Under the pieces are notes generated by a model that saw only the letters and a program-made list of their open reading frames with translations, did no database searches and was not told where the DNA came from. Position numbers and translations under genes: made by a program. A stretch of 64,000 nucleotides of DNA, from contig CM026574.1 in the NCBI GenBank assembly GCA_015143295.1, forward strand, positions 15,688,938 to 15,752,937, read 5' to 3'. Positions 34,386 through 46,500 of this stretch are shown here, piece by piece; positions within the stretch are counted from its first letter, which is position 1; each line of letters opens with the position of its first letter. Source of the stretch: Tetracentron sinense (taxonomy: Eukaryota; Streptophyta; Magnoliopsida; Trochodendrales; Trochodendraceae).

Positions 34386-34620
34386 ACACTAACGACGGTC
34401 GTAGAACCGCCGTTAATGAACACATATATAACGGCGGTTTCCGACAGCCGTTAAAGATCCCATTTATAACGGCGCTTTAAAACCGTGGTTAAATATATGA
34501 TCTTTAACAGAGGTTAAAATTGGCGATACTGAACAGTTATATTACGGTGGTTTGAAACCGCCGCTGTAACTATGGAGATCAATAGCGACCGTTTAAAACC
34601 GCCACTGATAGGTATGAATT
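34386..34620. mobile_element. CACTA-type terminal/sub-terminal repeat fragment
   Basis: It starts CACTAACGACGGTCG. Alternating CCGCCGTTA, AACGGCGGTTT, AAACCGCCG and TTTAAAACCG words follow, the usual sub-terminal repeat style of plant CACTA (En/Spm) transposons. Only one end is seen and there is no transposase. Confidence 0.65.
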
Positions 34621-34898
34621 TTATAAAAACAATTTATTTTTGTACAATTTTTTTTTATCTGTATTATTTTGTACCTGTCAACAATATACAATAAATTTAC
34701 TACATTCATACAATTTTCTACCTGTAATTCATCCAATCCAATCAATAATTATATATAATAAAATAATTTAATTATATATATATATTAGCACTCCGAAGGC
34801 GCTCTCAACCCTATTCTAAATTGAAATCTGGCACTCTCACGCTCTCGCTCCTACTCCCACTTTGGTTACTTAGCCACAAACTCAGTCCTAGCTACAAC

Positions 34899-35248
34899 TA
34901 GGGGTGTATCAACTCAAGTTGAGCCAAGTTTGAGTTCGGTTTAGACTTCAAGCTTGCAAAGCTTGGCTCGAACATAATGGCTTGGCTCAAGCTCGAGCTT
35001 TATTATTAAAAATTTATTTTTATATTTTAAAAAATATTTTATAATAATAATTATTATTATAAATATATTTACTATTATATTAAATTATATATATTAAAGT
35101 ATTTCAGTCGAGCCGAATCAAACGGGGTTTGGCTCAAGCTCGTCTTGAACACAGTTTCAAGCTCGAATAAAGGCTCGGCTCGGCTTAGTCAAAAATCAAG
35201 CTTGATCAAGCTGAGTTGCCAAGCTAGCTTGGCTTGAATACACACCTA
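34899..35248. mobile_element. hAT-like MITE, GAGCC family, copy 2
   Basis: The ends are TAGGGGTGTATCAACTCAAG and, in reverse complement, TAGGTGTGTATTCAAGCC. The 8-bp flanks GCTACAAC and GTTATAGC differ at three sites, all transitions, as expected for an old insertion. It carries GCTCAAGCTCGAGCTTTA and an AT-rich centre, as in copies 1 and 3. Confidence 0.75.
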
Positions 35249-35542
35249 GTTATAGCAGGCAGGATATGCCTAAGCTTTGCTTGGGGCCTCAAATTGAGTT
35301 TGTCCCCGATTTGAACTAGCCTTGGGCTAGTCCAGCCAAACACATGTTCATTAACTTGAACTGAGTTGTGACTTTCCAAGTTCAGGTTGACTCTGAAAAA
35401 CTCGTGTGGGGTGGACGTCAATTTAATGACTCAGATTGAGTTTAGGCTTAGTCCACTAGGCTTGAACTGGCCTCGGCCCTCCCAACTTGGCCCGATATGT
35501 AGCCATATACCCGACCTATTTCTTATTGTATCTATCTACCTA

Positions 35543-37483
35543 TGTAGCGATTCTGAAATTTCTAAATTGAATGCTAAGGCTATTTTCATAAATTCCTAGT
35601 ATAGGGGTATTTTAGTAATTTTTGGTGTGTTGTTTGGTCATGAGAAATTAATAACTTTGGGTGGGATAATTTAAAATGAGCATAACATATTAAGGTTTAA
35701 CTTTGGGTTGTAATCAAACACTTTAAGTAAGGGTATTTGGGTAAAAGCTCTTAAAAAGGGTTTTAGTATAAATAGCTAGAGATGACCTAATCTCTTATTC
35801 CTTTGAAAACCTAATCTAAGAGAGAAAGCTTTGGGAATGAATGAAAAAAAAAAGAGGAGGCTAGGGTTTTGGAGCTTGAAGAAGGTGATTTAAGGCTCAA
35901 GATTCGAAGTTTTTGTTAAGGGCAGCTCAAGTTTATGAAGCAAACCCATTTGGTGGTTTTCCATCTTTTTGAAACTCTAAAACTTTAGGGTTTAGGCAAG
36001 TGAACACCCCCCTTTGTTCATTAAATTCATTGTTGAATAGTATTTATTGTTATATTGGTGTATTGAATGTTCATAAATGATCTAGGTTGAGTTAGAATAG
36101 ATTGAGAGACTTTAGGAATTCTTCATTTTCTTGAAACCCTATATTTTCTAGGATTGAATCATGTGAAACACATCATAAATCCTTAAATTCAGGTTCTAGA
36201 AATGTTTTAATGTTAATAAGATGTGCATGAATGCTTGGATATGAGGTATGGAGGAAGGGAATGGAAGTTGGAGGACTTAGGTGTAGAAATCTGGGAATTT
36301 CTCCAGATTTGCGATCTGCGATCGATCATGAATTTCAGGCGATCGATTGCAGGAGTACAGGAAAAATGGGATGGTTACTGGATTTCGGGCAATCGATCGT
36401 AAGGTGTAGTCTTCATCGAATAATTCTTCAAACTGAAATGTATGAACTATGCATGTTTAGGATCTTCATTCAACTTAGAAACTATGCATATTAGATCATT
36501 TCTATAAAAAATTATACTGTCCTTATTTTCTTAAATTGATATTCATGTTTAACTCTATTTCATTTATCTTGTCACAATCTCTTAACCGTGTTATCCTTTA
36601 TGATGATTAACTATTGTGCATACTTGAATGAATTACTTAAAATGTGTAGACCTTACCCAACTTCGTTAGATCCATCTTGCTATGGTAATATAGGATGTTA
36701 TAGACTATAATGGGGAGAATATAGTTAGCTTACATTGGTTAATAACTTGAGTTAGATCGGTCTTGTTATGTGTGGTATGGGACACCATAGTGGGGAAGAT
36801 ATAATACATTTATTATTGTTTACATAATTATAATTGTTAGATTAATAGGTGACCTAACCTTGAGTGAACGGCGTACGATTTCATCGGTGGCTTTGAGGTG
36901 TTGCCGATGACCGACAACAGAGGTACATGTGTGTGATGCCATCGTTGGCCTTGAGGCATTACCAAAGGCTGCCAACAGAGGTACATGTGTGAAATCCAAA
37001 ATCGTGTTGTGAGGCATTGCTAGAGGTCTTCTAGCATGGACCAAGTAATTCAAAATGAAGAAAATGAATTGACTTGTGTTATCATTAATTGCGCATTGAG
37101 TAAAATGTAATAATTACTAATGGTTGTATGTGTGACATGTGTTATGTGTGTTCATTTTGCTGAGCTTTGTGCTCACCCTTATTATGTTGACTTTTCAGGA
37201 GATATCTGAAGGTTTATAGGAGTTCTTGAGGAGCTAAGAATTGAAGAACATTTCTTTTTGTCACTTTTTGAGAGTGAGTGATTGTAAAGAGGAATCTTGT
37301 TGAGAACTTAGTTGCACTCTATACTTGTTTAAACTTTATAGTTATGCTTGTCATGTTTATCGATCTGGAATGGTTTTATATGTTTATAAAATGTATTCAC
37401 TATTGGGGTTTGTCCTAGGTTCACGCTTCAAAAACCTATATAAGTATGAGATGTATTGTGTATAAGTGTTTTGGGGCGTGACA
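35543..37483 (+). mobile_element. Solo LTR-like element
   Basis: It starts TGTAGCGATTCTGAAATT and ends TTTTGGGGCGTGACA. The 5-bp flanks ACCTA and ACTTA differ at one site. A TATA-like GTATAAATAG is at about 35766. It shares the start TGTAG and a GGGGxGT(G/T)ACA end with the solo LTR at 60161-62631, and both carry TATGGGACAxxATAGTGG. No coding region. Confidence 0.65.
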
Positions 37484-39110
37484 ACTTATCTATTATCTAT
37501 AACCATATGATAAAAGTGACAGAAGCAACTATCAACCAACAAATTTTTTTTCCAAAAACGTCCTCGTTAAAACCCACTATTTACTTCTTAGCATGTCTTG
37601 TGTAGGTGTCAACCAAGCTTGTAACGTGTGCAACCAAAGCATGTCACGTGTAGGTGTTAACTACCCCTAGCATAACAACAAACACCAATTTCATACTATT
37701 TTCTTAAAATTTCTTTTCCACACTCTGTTCATCTTCATCTTCACCGACTTTCCACACCCTTCTTGGCTTCTTCCCACCAGCCCCACTAGAGACTCCCATA
37801 GCCACACTGACTCCCCCAAATACGTGTTCGTTCGAGATGCCTCCTCGAGCTGAGTCCCTCTCCACCTCTACGCATCATCAATCCATCAGCTCCCATCATG
37901 CGTGATTTTTCTCCCCTACCGTGTTCGGTTCTTTTTTATTAATGCCGACTGCAAATATTTTTTCCACCAAATAGTTAAGTCCAGAGTAAGTCATGGGTTG
38001 CCCTTAGCCCTTTTTTCTTTTGTCGTTCTTCTGTAATTTTTTTATTTGTTTTTTCAATCAAATTTTTACGAATCTGGGCGTTCTCATCTAATTTTCTGTT
38101 TCAAAGGGGTGGTTGAATTTTCTTTGTAAAGAGATTGACTTCGAATTTCTAGGATTGTATTCAGGTGGAATTTTTTGAGTTCAATGAAATTTCTATGATA
38201 GGCATTTTCATATTTTTGATTAAACCTGAATTTGTTAAACCTATTTGGAAGGTTCTAGCGTTGTTTATATTGGGTTTTTAGTCTGTTGCATTTTGGTGAT
38301 GAATATGCACAGACGTTTAACCGTCGTTTCTATTTGCTTCTTTGTTTTCAGTTCGATTGTTGATTTCATTGTTTAATTAAGAAAATGCTTTAAAATTTAT
38401 ACTTTATAGATATTAATTTTGGGGGTAGGTTTGTAGGATTCGGGAATGGATGAGATTCCATTTGACGTCCACTGTGGCTTTTGTGCAGGGTGGAATTCAA
38501 GAAGCCTGTGATGATGCTTGCAGTATATCAGTATATGCCTTGAAGCCTTATGTAACGAAGACCCTTCAACGGTAAATATTCGATTATGCATTGCTTATAT
38601 CATTTTCTTTCTTCCTTCTATTGTTTTTCAGCATAAATTTCTATTTTTTTTTTGTTTCATAATTCTAATTGTAGAGATTTCTATGTTTTTTTTTCGATTT
38701 GCATTTATGAGACTGTCGGGCATTAAGATTAGAATGCAATCTTCATGATTAGCATTGTCTCTAATGGAATGTGTACTTCTTGTCGAGAACAATTGACACT
38801 TTTGCTATGGTAATTTTTCACATTTTCTTTCTCAGTCTACCGCTTACGGATTTTTCATTGGTGTAATGTTATAAACTTTGAACTAACTATGTTAAGTGAA
38901 GATGTAGAAATTGTTGTAGCCCTTACGACCAGTAATTGTGTTGTGTAAAAGTTGGGAAAATGCAACAATGTTCAGATCTATAATTTTGTTTGTATTGGTT
39001 GTATCAATTGAGTTCTTTTACAGTTTTAGTTTTACATTCTTTCTATTCTACTCTGCAAGCAAGGGCTTATAATGGACACTTTATTAAATTTTATCCTAGG
39101 TTGCTATTTA
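37484..39110. other. No gene identified
   Basis: A pyrimidine-rich stretch (37690-37920) looks like a leader or UTR. Short open stretches near 38490-38575 have no family I recognise. It may be the remains of a gene linked with the PPR-like scrap that follows. Confidence 0.35.
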
Positions 39111-39114
39111 TTTG

Positions 39115-39330
39115 ATTGAAATGGAACTCTAAGAATGTTATCTCATGGACTTCGATGGTTGTTAATTTTGCTCAAAATAGGCTTCAATTATAAATGGATT
39201 GCTGCCAATCTGTAAGTTTATTCTCAAAAAAGGGGTCATGGGTCGGAAGCATGATACATGTTCATTTGTGGGTGCTCTTCTAGCTTGCGCAAATCCATGG
39301 CTTATTGGTATGAAAGTTGTTCCACACCCA
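39115..39330 (+). pseudogene. PPR-like coding scrap
   Basis: From 39128 the plus strand reads SKNVISWTSMVVNFAQNR and then, after a stop, FSKKGVMGRKHDTCSFVGAL in another frame, followed by LACANPW. The NVISWTSMxxxFAQNxR pattern is the standard helix pair of plant PLS-type PPR repeats, and TCSFVGALLACA resembles the next motif. There is no surrounding array of motifs, so I read it as a decayed fragment of a PPR gene. A chance match is possible. Confidence 0.45.
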
Positions 39331-39847
39331 ACTCTTTGTTGCCAACTTGAGTTTGGACCTATGAAATTTCGTTCTCCTGATTCGTTTTTATTGAGAACTT
39401 TCTTTTTATGTCTTCCTACTCTTCTATTTTTATTTTGTGTTTATGTTTATTGGGATAGTAAGAACTATTTCTTTTCTTAATAAACAATTTTGACTCTTTG
39501 GTAGATTTGTAGGGCACTATATCTTCTAACATTCTTTTAAATCACTGCACGTGCAGCCTCAACTCGTCTATTATATATATGGGAGTTTGTTGTACAAAAC
39601 ACTCTGGTTGTCTCTTATTTTTCTCCTCGTTGAGACCAAGTCACAACTAGCATGCTACCAATTTAATGGATAGGTTTTTCTTAGGTTGATTTGCTGATTT
39701 GAAAGTATGGGTTTATGAATTCTTGATTAATGTCTTCTTCTTTCTTCTTCCTTGTTTTGTAACGAGGGTGTCCGGGCCTCTTTGAGCACCTTGACCAATT
39801 CCCCTGGGTTGCACAAACCCCCCCACTCTCCATAATCAAGAAGAAGG

Positions 39848-42629
39848 TGTGAGCACGGGATTTCACTCCCTAAAAATCTCACAGGTTTAGAGTTGCCACC
39901 TATTCATTCAGAAGGGATAAGTCCCTGAAAAAGTTGGATAAGGTCTTGGTCTGCAAATTGAGATCAGAGTAAGAGGTTTTGTTAAGTCCGGGGAAGGTGT
40001 TAGGCACCCCGAGGCTTCCATTTTTAAATGGTTCCTTACTCCCTAAAATTAAGCCAATTAATGTCAAGTCTTGCTAAAATGTCTAAGTGTTTAAAGTGAT
40101 ACTAATCTAAGAAAGAAAAGCTGACTAGAGTCGAACCCGGGTTGAGTTGCTTACATACTCACAAGGTGAGATCAAATTGAGCGTAGTTTTGGCACTTGAA
40201 CCCGTGCCAAGGCTAGAGGTGTGTGTGTATGCACCAAAGGTGGCTAACAAGCTAGTCCGGTAGACTAGGGTTTGGTTGACCGAGGGTGGTCAAGTGTAAG
40301 GTATGAACCCGACAGGCTTAGGGTTAGTTCGGTAGATTAGGGTTTAGGCCCGGTAAGCCCAAAAGAGAGTTTGATCAAGATTAGAATTGCTAACCGGAAT
40401 TATGTCAAACTAACCATGGTTAGGATTGCTAACCATAGTTGGAATGGTGAAGTCAAGCCTAGTAGACTAAGGTTGAGTCTGGTAGGCCAAGGATAAGCCC
40501 AGTAGGCTAAGGGATGAAGGCCGATAGGCTAAGAATAAGCCCGGTAGGCTGCATGAGGCCCAGTAGGCCAAGGCAGATTTAACTAAGGTTAGAGTTTGCT
40601 AACCGAGGTTAAATGAGAGTTAACCATGGTTAGAGCTGCTAACCATGGTAAAAAGTTCAGAAACTGATTTTTTGGTCTTTTTATATTTTTCTGATTTTTT
40701 AAGGATTTTTCCAGATTTTTTGTTGGTTAATGATTGCTTAACTATGGTTAAAAGTTGACCAAACATAGAGTTTAACCATGGTTAAACAATCTAACCAAAG
40801 TGAAAATGGTCACAGAGGACATTTATGAAATTCATAGAATATTTCTAATTTTTTGATGAGTTTTCCAGAATTTGTGGGGTTAAGGGTGCTTAACCATGGT
40901 TAAAAGTTAACCCAATGTGATTTTAACCATGGTTAAGGGCCAAGTTTAGCCAAAAGTGGGCTCAGGGAGCATGACAGGGCCTAGAATGGCCTCCTACCTG
41001 GCCTGGGCCCTGTACAAAGTCCATTAAAAATGAAAATGAAAAATAGAGGTAATCGGATTACCTCTATTTTGTCACATTTTTAACTTTAACCCACTTTGTA
41101 GGGAGTTTAACTGGGGTTAGGGAATGACCCAGGGGAAAATAAAAGCACTAGGGGATAGCGTAGGGTCTCAGGAATCCAATGGGTCAAGTGTGAGCCCCTG
41201 GACAGGTTAGGTGTGGGCCCCACATGGGCCCAAAGTTACTGTAAAAAAAGGGTCTATATTGGCGGTAAACAGTTTACTGCCAATAAAATATGTTTGTTTT
41301 TAGGTCTGGCGGTAAACAGTTTACTGCCAGTAGGACTGTCTTGGTTTGAGGCAAAACTAACCCTAGTTAGGGGTTGAATTAAGGATTGGAATCATCAGGG
41401 AAGTTAGGTTAAGGCCAGGGGAGACTAACCATGGCCTTGGACTTGACCAGGGCCCACACTAACCACGATTTATTCTACCGCCATTATCAAAACTTCTCAG
41501 CAAACAGGTTTCCTCCTATGGGGGCTACGCCAGGGGTTTTCTCATTGTCTGAGGGATCCCTAGAAGCTGCTGAGGGCTCTGCCATGCACGCGGGGTGTTG
41601 CACCCAAGTTAACCACCTCAAGGGAGTTCCCCAGGCCTACGGTTGAGGCAAGGGGTCCCCTATCCCAGGCTATATACTAAAGAAATGTAAAGAAACAGAA
41701 ACAAAGGACCCTTAGGAATGGGACCAGGGGGTCTTACATGGTTTAATAATAGAAAAAAAAGGGGGGGGGAGAGGTTTTACCCTCTGTATGCCCAGGTGGT
41801 GCTACCGCCGTGGTTATCGTGGAGGTGGCAGGCTTAGGTGAGACCTGAGAGATCTCCTCGGGGTCATAGGGTGGTCTTAGGTGGCGAACAGGGGCCTCGA
41901 GTGGATGGGCAGCAGGCTGGGCGAATGGAAACAAGGGTTCGGTAGGGTGAAAATGGAGTGGTGAAAGCCATGGGGTGGCTTGGTACTTATAGAAGAGAAG
42001 GGAGACCCTTGGGGGGTGATTTTGTCATTAGAGAACACATGGGGAACCAATGAGAGCAGCCCCAAGGCGACCAGGTGGATGCTGATACGCAGATCTGCAA
42101 ATTACCAGAGTGGTGGTAATTAGATTACCGTCACTCTCAAAATAGTTAAGTTTGAGAGTGTCAATAATCCTATTACTGACACCCTGAGATTTTGCTAAAA
42201 TGGGTTATGCCCTCGCACACGTGGGTCGAAAGCTAAAGGGGGCTTTGATTTTTTGGGGTTTTGGCGCCCTGATTTTGAATGCTAAGGTTGTGGGCCCCAC
42301 CCTAGTGGACCCCTAAGATTGGTGGGCCCTTGCTTGGGCCCCCAAAGGCTTTGGTTTATGGATTTTTATGGTTTAGGCTTTTTAAATGGGCTTTGAGCCC
42401 GTGGGGCTCATACCATAGGTTTGGCTAGGGTTTGGGCTAGGGCTTAGTTTAGGGTTTACCTAGGATTAGACCTAGGGTTTAGGCTTAGGGATTGCTAATG
42501 GGCCTTGAGCTCGAAGGTTAGGGTATGTTCGCCTATGGTCCAGGGCTTGACTAGGGACTTAGCTGGGGATGGCCACGGTTAAGGGTGGTTAACCATGGTT
42601 AAGCAAGGTGTAAAAATTGGGTGCTTACA
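39848..42629 (-). mobile_element. Solo LTR, 2.8 kb, with perfect 5-bp target duplication
   Basis: Plus-strand ends are TGTGAGCACGGGATTTC and AATTGGGTGCTTACA. It is flanked by GAAGG on both sides (39843-39847, 42630-42634). By comparison with the 26898-28983 LTR its transcription sense is minus. A TATA-like box on the minus strand is near 41985-41992. It has no coding region. It holds many inverted repeats: TTAACCATGGTTAA copies, a palindrome with 14-bp arms at 41041-41069, GGCGGTAAACAGTTTAC twice, and a 24-bp-type AGCCCAGTAGGCTAAGG repeat at 40260-40575. Confidence 0.8.
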
Positions 42630-42768
42630 GAAGGGAATCAAACTAAAGACCTCTGCTTCCTGAGGTGTAGTCTTGGCCAGCAACTCAACCCCCGTTAGTT
42701 AGATCTTTTTACTTTACTTGATACATTCTAGGATGTGGGTCCAAAAACTCATATTTCAAGGTTGTTTA

Positions 42769-43130
42769 TAAGGGTGTATTCAAGCCTATCTCGATTCGAG
42801 CTCGAAAAATAAGGCTTGAAGCTTAGCTCAAGCTCGAGCTTGATATATTAAATTTTTTATTATATTAATAATATTATTATAAGTAATATTTATTATTATT
42901 ATTATTATTAATTTATTAATATATGTTATAATATTCAAACCAACCAAACCTCTAAAGAGTTGAGCTTCAAGCTGAGTCGAATCAAAACATGCATGACTTG
43001 AGCTGGTCAGCTTGAACATAGTTTCAAGAAAAAGCTTGGCTCGGCTCGATTGAATTAAAAACTACAACTTGAACTCGACTTGATTGAGCTGGGCCAAGCC
43101 GACGAGCCCGCTCACTTGAATACACCCCTT
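42769..43130. mobile_element. hAT-like MITE, GAGCC family, copy 3
   Basis: The ends TAAGGGTGTATTCAAGCC and (reverse complement) AAGGGGTGTATTCAAG are flanked by a perfect 8-bp duplication GTTGTTTA (42761-42768, 43131-43138). The interior has CAAGCTCGAGCTTG, a 14-bp palindrome, and an ATT microsatellite at about 42886-42906. Confidence 0.85.
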
Positions 43131-43384
43131 GTTGTTTAGGATTGCAGTTTCAAACAATTGGTTGGATTTTCATACTTATACCTTGTTTTTTCTTTCCCCC
43201 CAATTTTCATTCAAATTACTTCTTGAGAGTCTTTGTTGGACTTAAGTTTTAGTCCTATATCCAGGATTGAGTAACCCGAATTATTCTCTTTTTAGAGGCC
43301 TTCAAGGACAATTTTTTTTTTTTTTAATAAAGCCACTCAGAAGGAGTAGGGAGTTTGGCAAACCCCTACCAGTTTATTAATAAA

Positions 43385-43530
43385 AAAGAAAATTGGGGGG
43401 GGGGGGACCATAAAACCTTACCCCTAAAAGGACTCAAAAAGAGGGGGGGACATAAAACCTTACCGCAAACCAAAATACACCAAGAGAAAAAATAAATATA
43501 GAGGGGGGGCATATACCTTACCCCTAACAG
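43385..43530. repeat. G-tract repeats in LINE 3' UTR
   Basis: Three units of about 60 bp each combine a run of 7 to 13 G with CATAAAACCTTACCCCTAA or a variant (near 43394, 43443 and 43502). On the LINE sense strand these are C-tracts followed upstream by GGTAAGGTTTTATG. Confidence 0.8.
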
Positions 43531-43555
43531 AAAATAAAAAAAAAAACCCACAAAC

Positions 43556-46500
43556 TCAAGATCTCTTAAACATTCTAACATTACCACACCCTGCTTTATC
43601 AATAAAAATAAGGGCTTGAATTCTAGGAGGGGTATCAATGTTAGGGAAAATTTCTCCTGTGGATTGAGTATTACAACCTATATTAGCAAGATAATCAACT
43701 ACCATATTAGCTTCTCTGTAGATATGATTAAAAGAATACCAAATATTCCTCATTTGCTTAATCTTCTTGTTCCAATACCACACATGCCAAGGATGACTTA
43801 GAGAACCTTTCCAAGCTTCAACAAGATTATTAGAATCAGATTCTACCTCAACTTGACAAATTAAGGCCTAGCTTTTGGCAAAGATTAAGGCCGTCCAAAA
43901 GAGCTCTAGTTTCTACAGTATAGTTAGAACATAACCCATAAAAAGCATAGAAACATGCAATCATTGTTCCAGAATAATCTCTGATAATACCTCCTCCACC
44001 TGCTAAACCCGGATTGCCTTTTGAAGCTCCATCCACATTTAATTTAAATCTACCTTGAAGAGGTCTAATCCATTTGATGATAGAAATAGTGTATCTTTGA
44101 TGTGCAGAAGCATAAGAGCAATTAATAATAGAAAGATCCAGAGGTTTTTTAGAAGGTAAGGAACCCAGCTCCACCATCCATTTAAGAATTTTGGAAATAA
44201 TCACATCTTTAGGCTTACTCACATCCTTGAATCGACGAGAGCATCTTTCTTTCCAAATCTCCCAAATAATAATAAGAGGAAGAACGATGAGAACCTTATT
44301 ATGCTGGCTATCAGACGCTCTGAACCATCTCATGAGAAAGCACTGAATATTATCCCCATTGAGCAATCTAACAGAACAAAGATTGCCAAAAAATCTCCAA
44401 ATCTCACCTGCAATATCACTATACAATAAAAGATGAGAAAGAGTTTCAATATGACCTTGGGAACAACAAGAGCAGCAACTAGCAAGAGGTATTCCCACAG
44501 ATTGTACCAGAGAATCAATAGGAATTACACCATACATAACTTTCTAGCCAAAAATCTAAATTTTCTTGGGAATAACATTAAACCAAACATACCTGGACCA
44601 GTCTATTCGATTGGAAGAATGTCTAATAAAATCTCAAGCTGATTTTACAGAGAAATTACCTTTAGGGCTTAACTTCCAAATGAAAGAGTCTTTGAAATCA
44701 GAAGTAAAGTAACCTGCATTTCTAATATCAGTCAAAATAGCTTCAGGTAGATGATCTCTAACTAAATTAAAGTCTCATCTACCATTATTATCAAGTAAAT
44801 CAGAAATATAAGGATAATTATGGGGAGTAGAAGAAGCTAACATAATAAGAGGAACCTTTCCAAACCAGCAGTCCAACCAAAAACTTATTTTAGAGCCATT
44901 ACCAATTAGAGCAGTTGAGTTATATACTACATCTTTACAATACTTAACCATTTGAAGCCAAGTTTTGGAAGAGTCAGATCTAGATGTAGCATACCAAATA
45001 TGATTAATTTGAAATTTAGATTTAAAAAATTTTGACCACAAATTATCATAGGTATAAAGCTTCCAAACTTATTTAATTCTAAAAGCCAAAGAGAATTCAT
45101 GAATTTTCCTAATGCCTAAACCCCCCTCTAAGAGGGGAAGAGTACAAAAATTCCAATTAATCCAGTGGAGTTTTTAAGTATCACTAGTATTATTCCAAAA
45201 GAATTTAGCCAAATATCTATCAATTAGGTCAGAGATAGCTTTTGGAATATGAATACCAGTAAGAAGATGAATAGGGATAGATGACCAAACATGTTTAATA
45301 AGAATGAGACACCCACCAGTAGATAAGAACTTACCTTTCTATCCCCCAATTTTATGAAGAATTTTATCGATTAAAGCATTAAAGTAAACATTTTTTAAAT
45401 CTCCCTTTATAAATGGGAATGCCAAGATAAGTGAAAGGAAAGTTTTTATTAGGGATCCCAACCCAATTAAAGATAGCTATATTTCTACCCCTGGGCATTT
45501 TAGAAGAACAATAAAAAGCACTTTTGGTCTTGTTAAGAAGTTGGCCCGAAGAAAGCTCATAAGCATGAATAAAATCAAAGATTTTTTTAATGTTCTGCTT
45601 TTTACCATTACAAAAGATTAAAGTATCATCTGCAAAAAGTAAATGGGAAATTGGAAAACCATACCTGCCCAATTTATAATTTACAGATAGACTTTCAAAT
45701 ATAGCATTCAAACCTCTGCTAAGGACTTCTTCAGCCATAATAAAAAGGGCAAGAGAAAGAGGGTCACCTTGGTGAAGACCCCTCAAGCTCTGAAAAAAAC
45801 CTTGAAGACTACCTTTAATAATGATAGAAAAGGATTGATTACAGAGACAAGCAAAAATTAATCTGTTAACTGCATAATTAAAACCATCTTTTGTAAAACT
45901 GCTATTATGAATTTCCATTTCATACGATCATATGCTTTGGACATATCAAGTTTGAAAATAATATTACCTCATGGAGAAGGTCTATCAATATCCTGAATCA
46001 TTTCTTGATCTAAATTGATGTTATCAGTAATATTCCTACCCTTAACAAAACCACTTTGCTCTTCAGAAATAATGTTAGGCAATAATAGGTCTATTCTATC
46101 ATACAATAAACGTGATATAATTTTTTAAAGAAAATTATAAAGGCTAATAGGTCTAAAATCCGAAAAGGATGTAGGGGAACTACATTTAGGAATTAAAGCA
46201 ATGGCAGTAGCATTAACGACTTTAGGAATATCAGCATGAACAAAGAAAGAATTAATAGCATTTAAGAGGTCTTCTTTGATAATATCCTAACAAGAATGAT
46301 AAAAATGTCCCGAAAATCCATCAGGACTAGGGGCACTATTTGCAGACATGCTAAAAACTACTTTTTTAATTTCATCCAAAGAAGGAGAGATAGAAATCAC
46401 ATTATTATCCTTTTCCGAAATAAGACAAGGAATATGATTGATGAGATTTTGATCTATATTACAATTAGAAGAGGATAAAAGTTCTTTAAAATGAGAAACA

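Noticed and set aside
34386-34620. CRISPR-like alternating repeats
   Set aside because: The words are imperfect, of both orientations and typical of CACTA sub-terminal repeats in a plant genome.
41431-42065. Short open frames inside the 39848-42629 LTR
   Set aside because: They are inside a non-coding solo LTR and have no homology I recognise.
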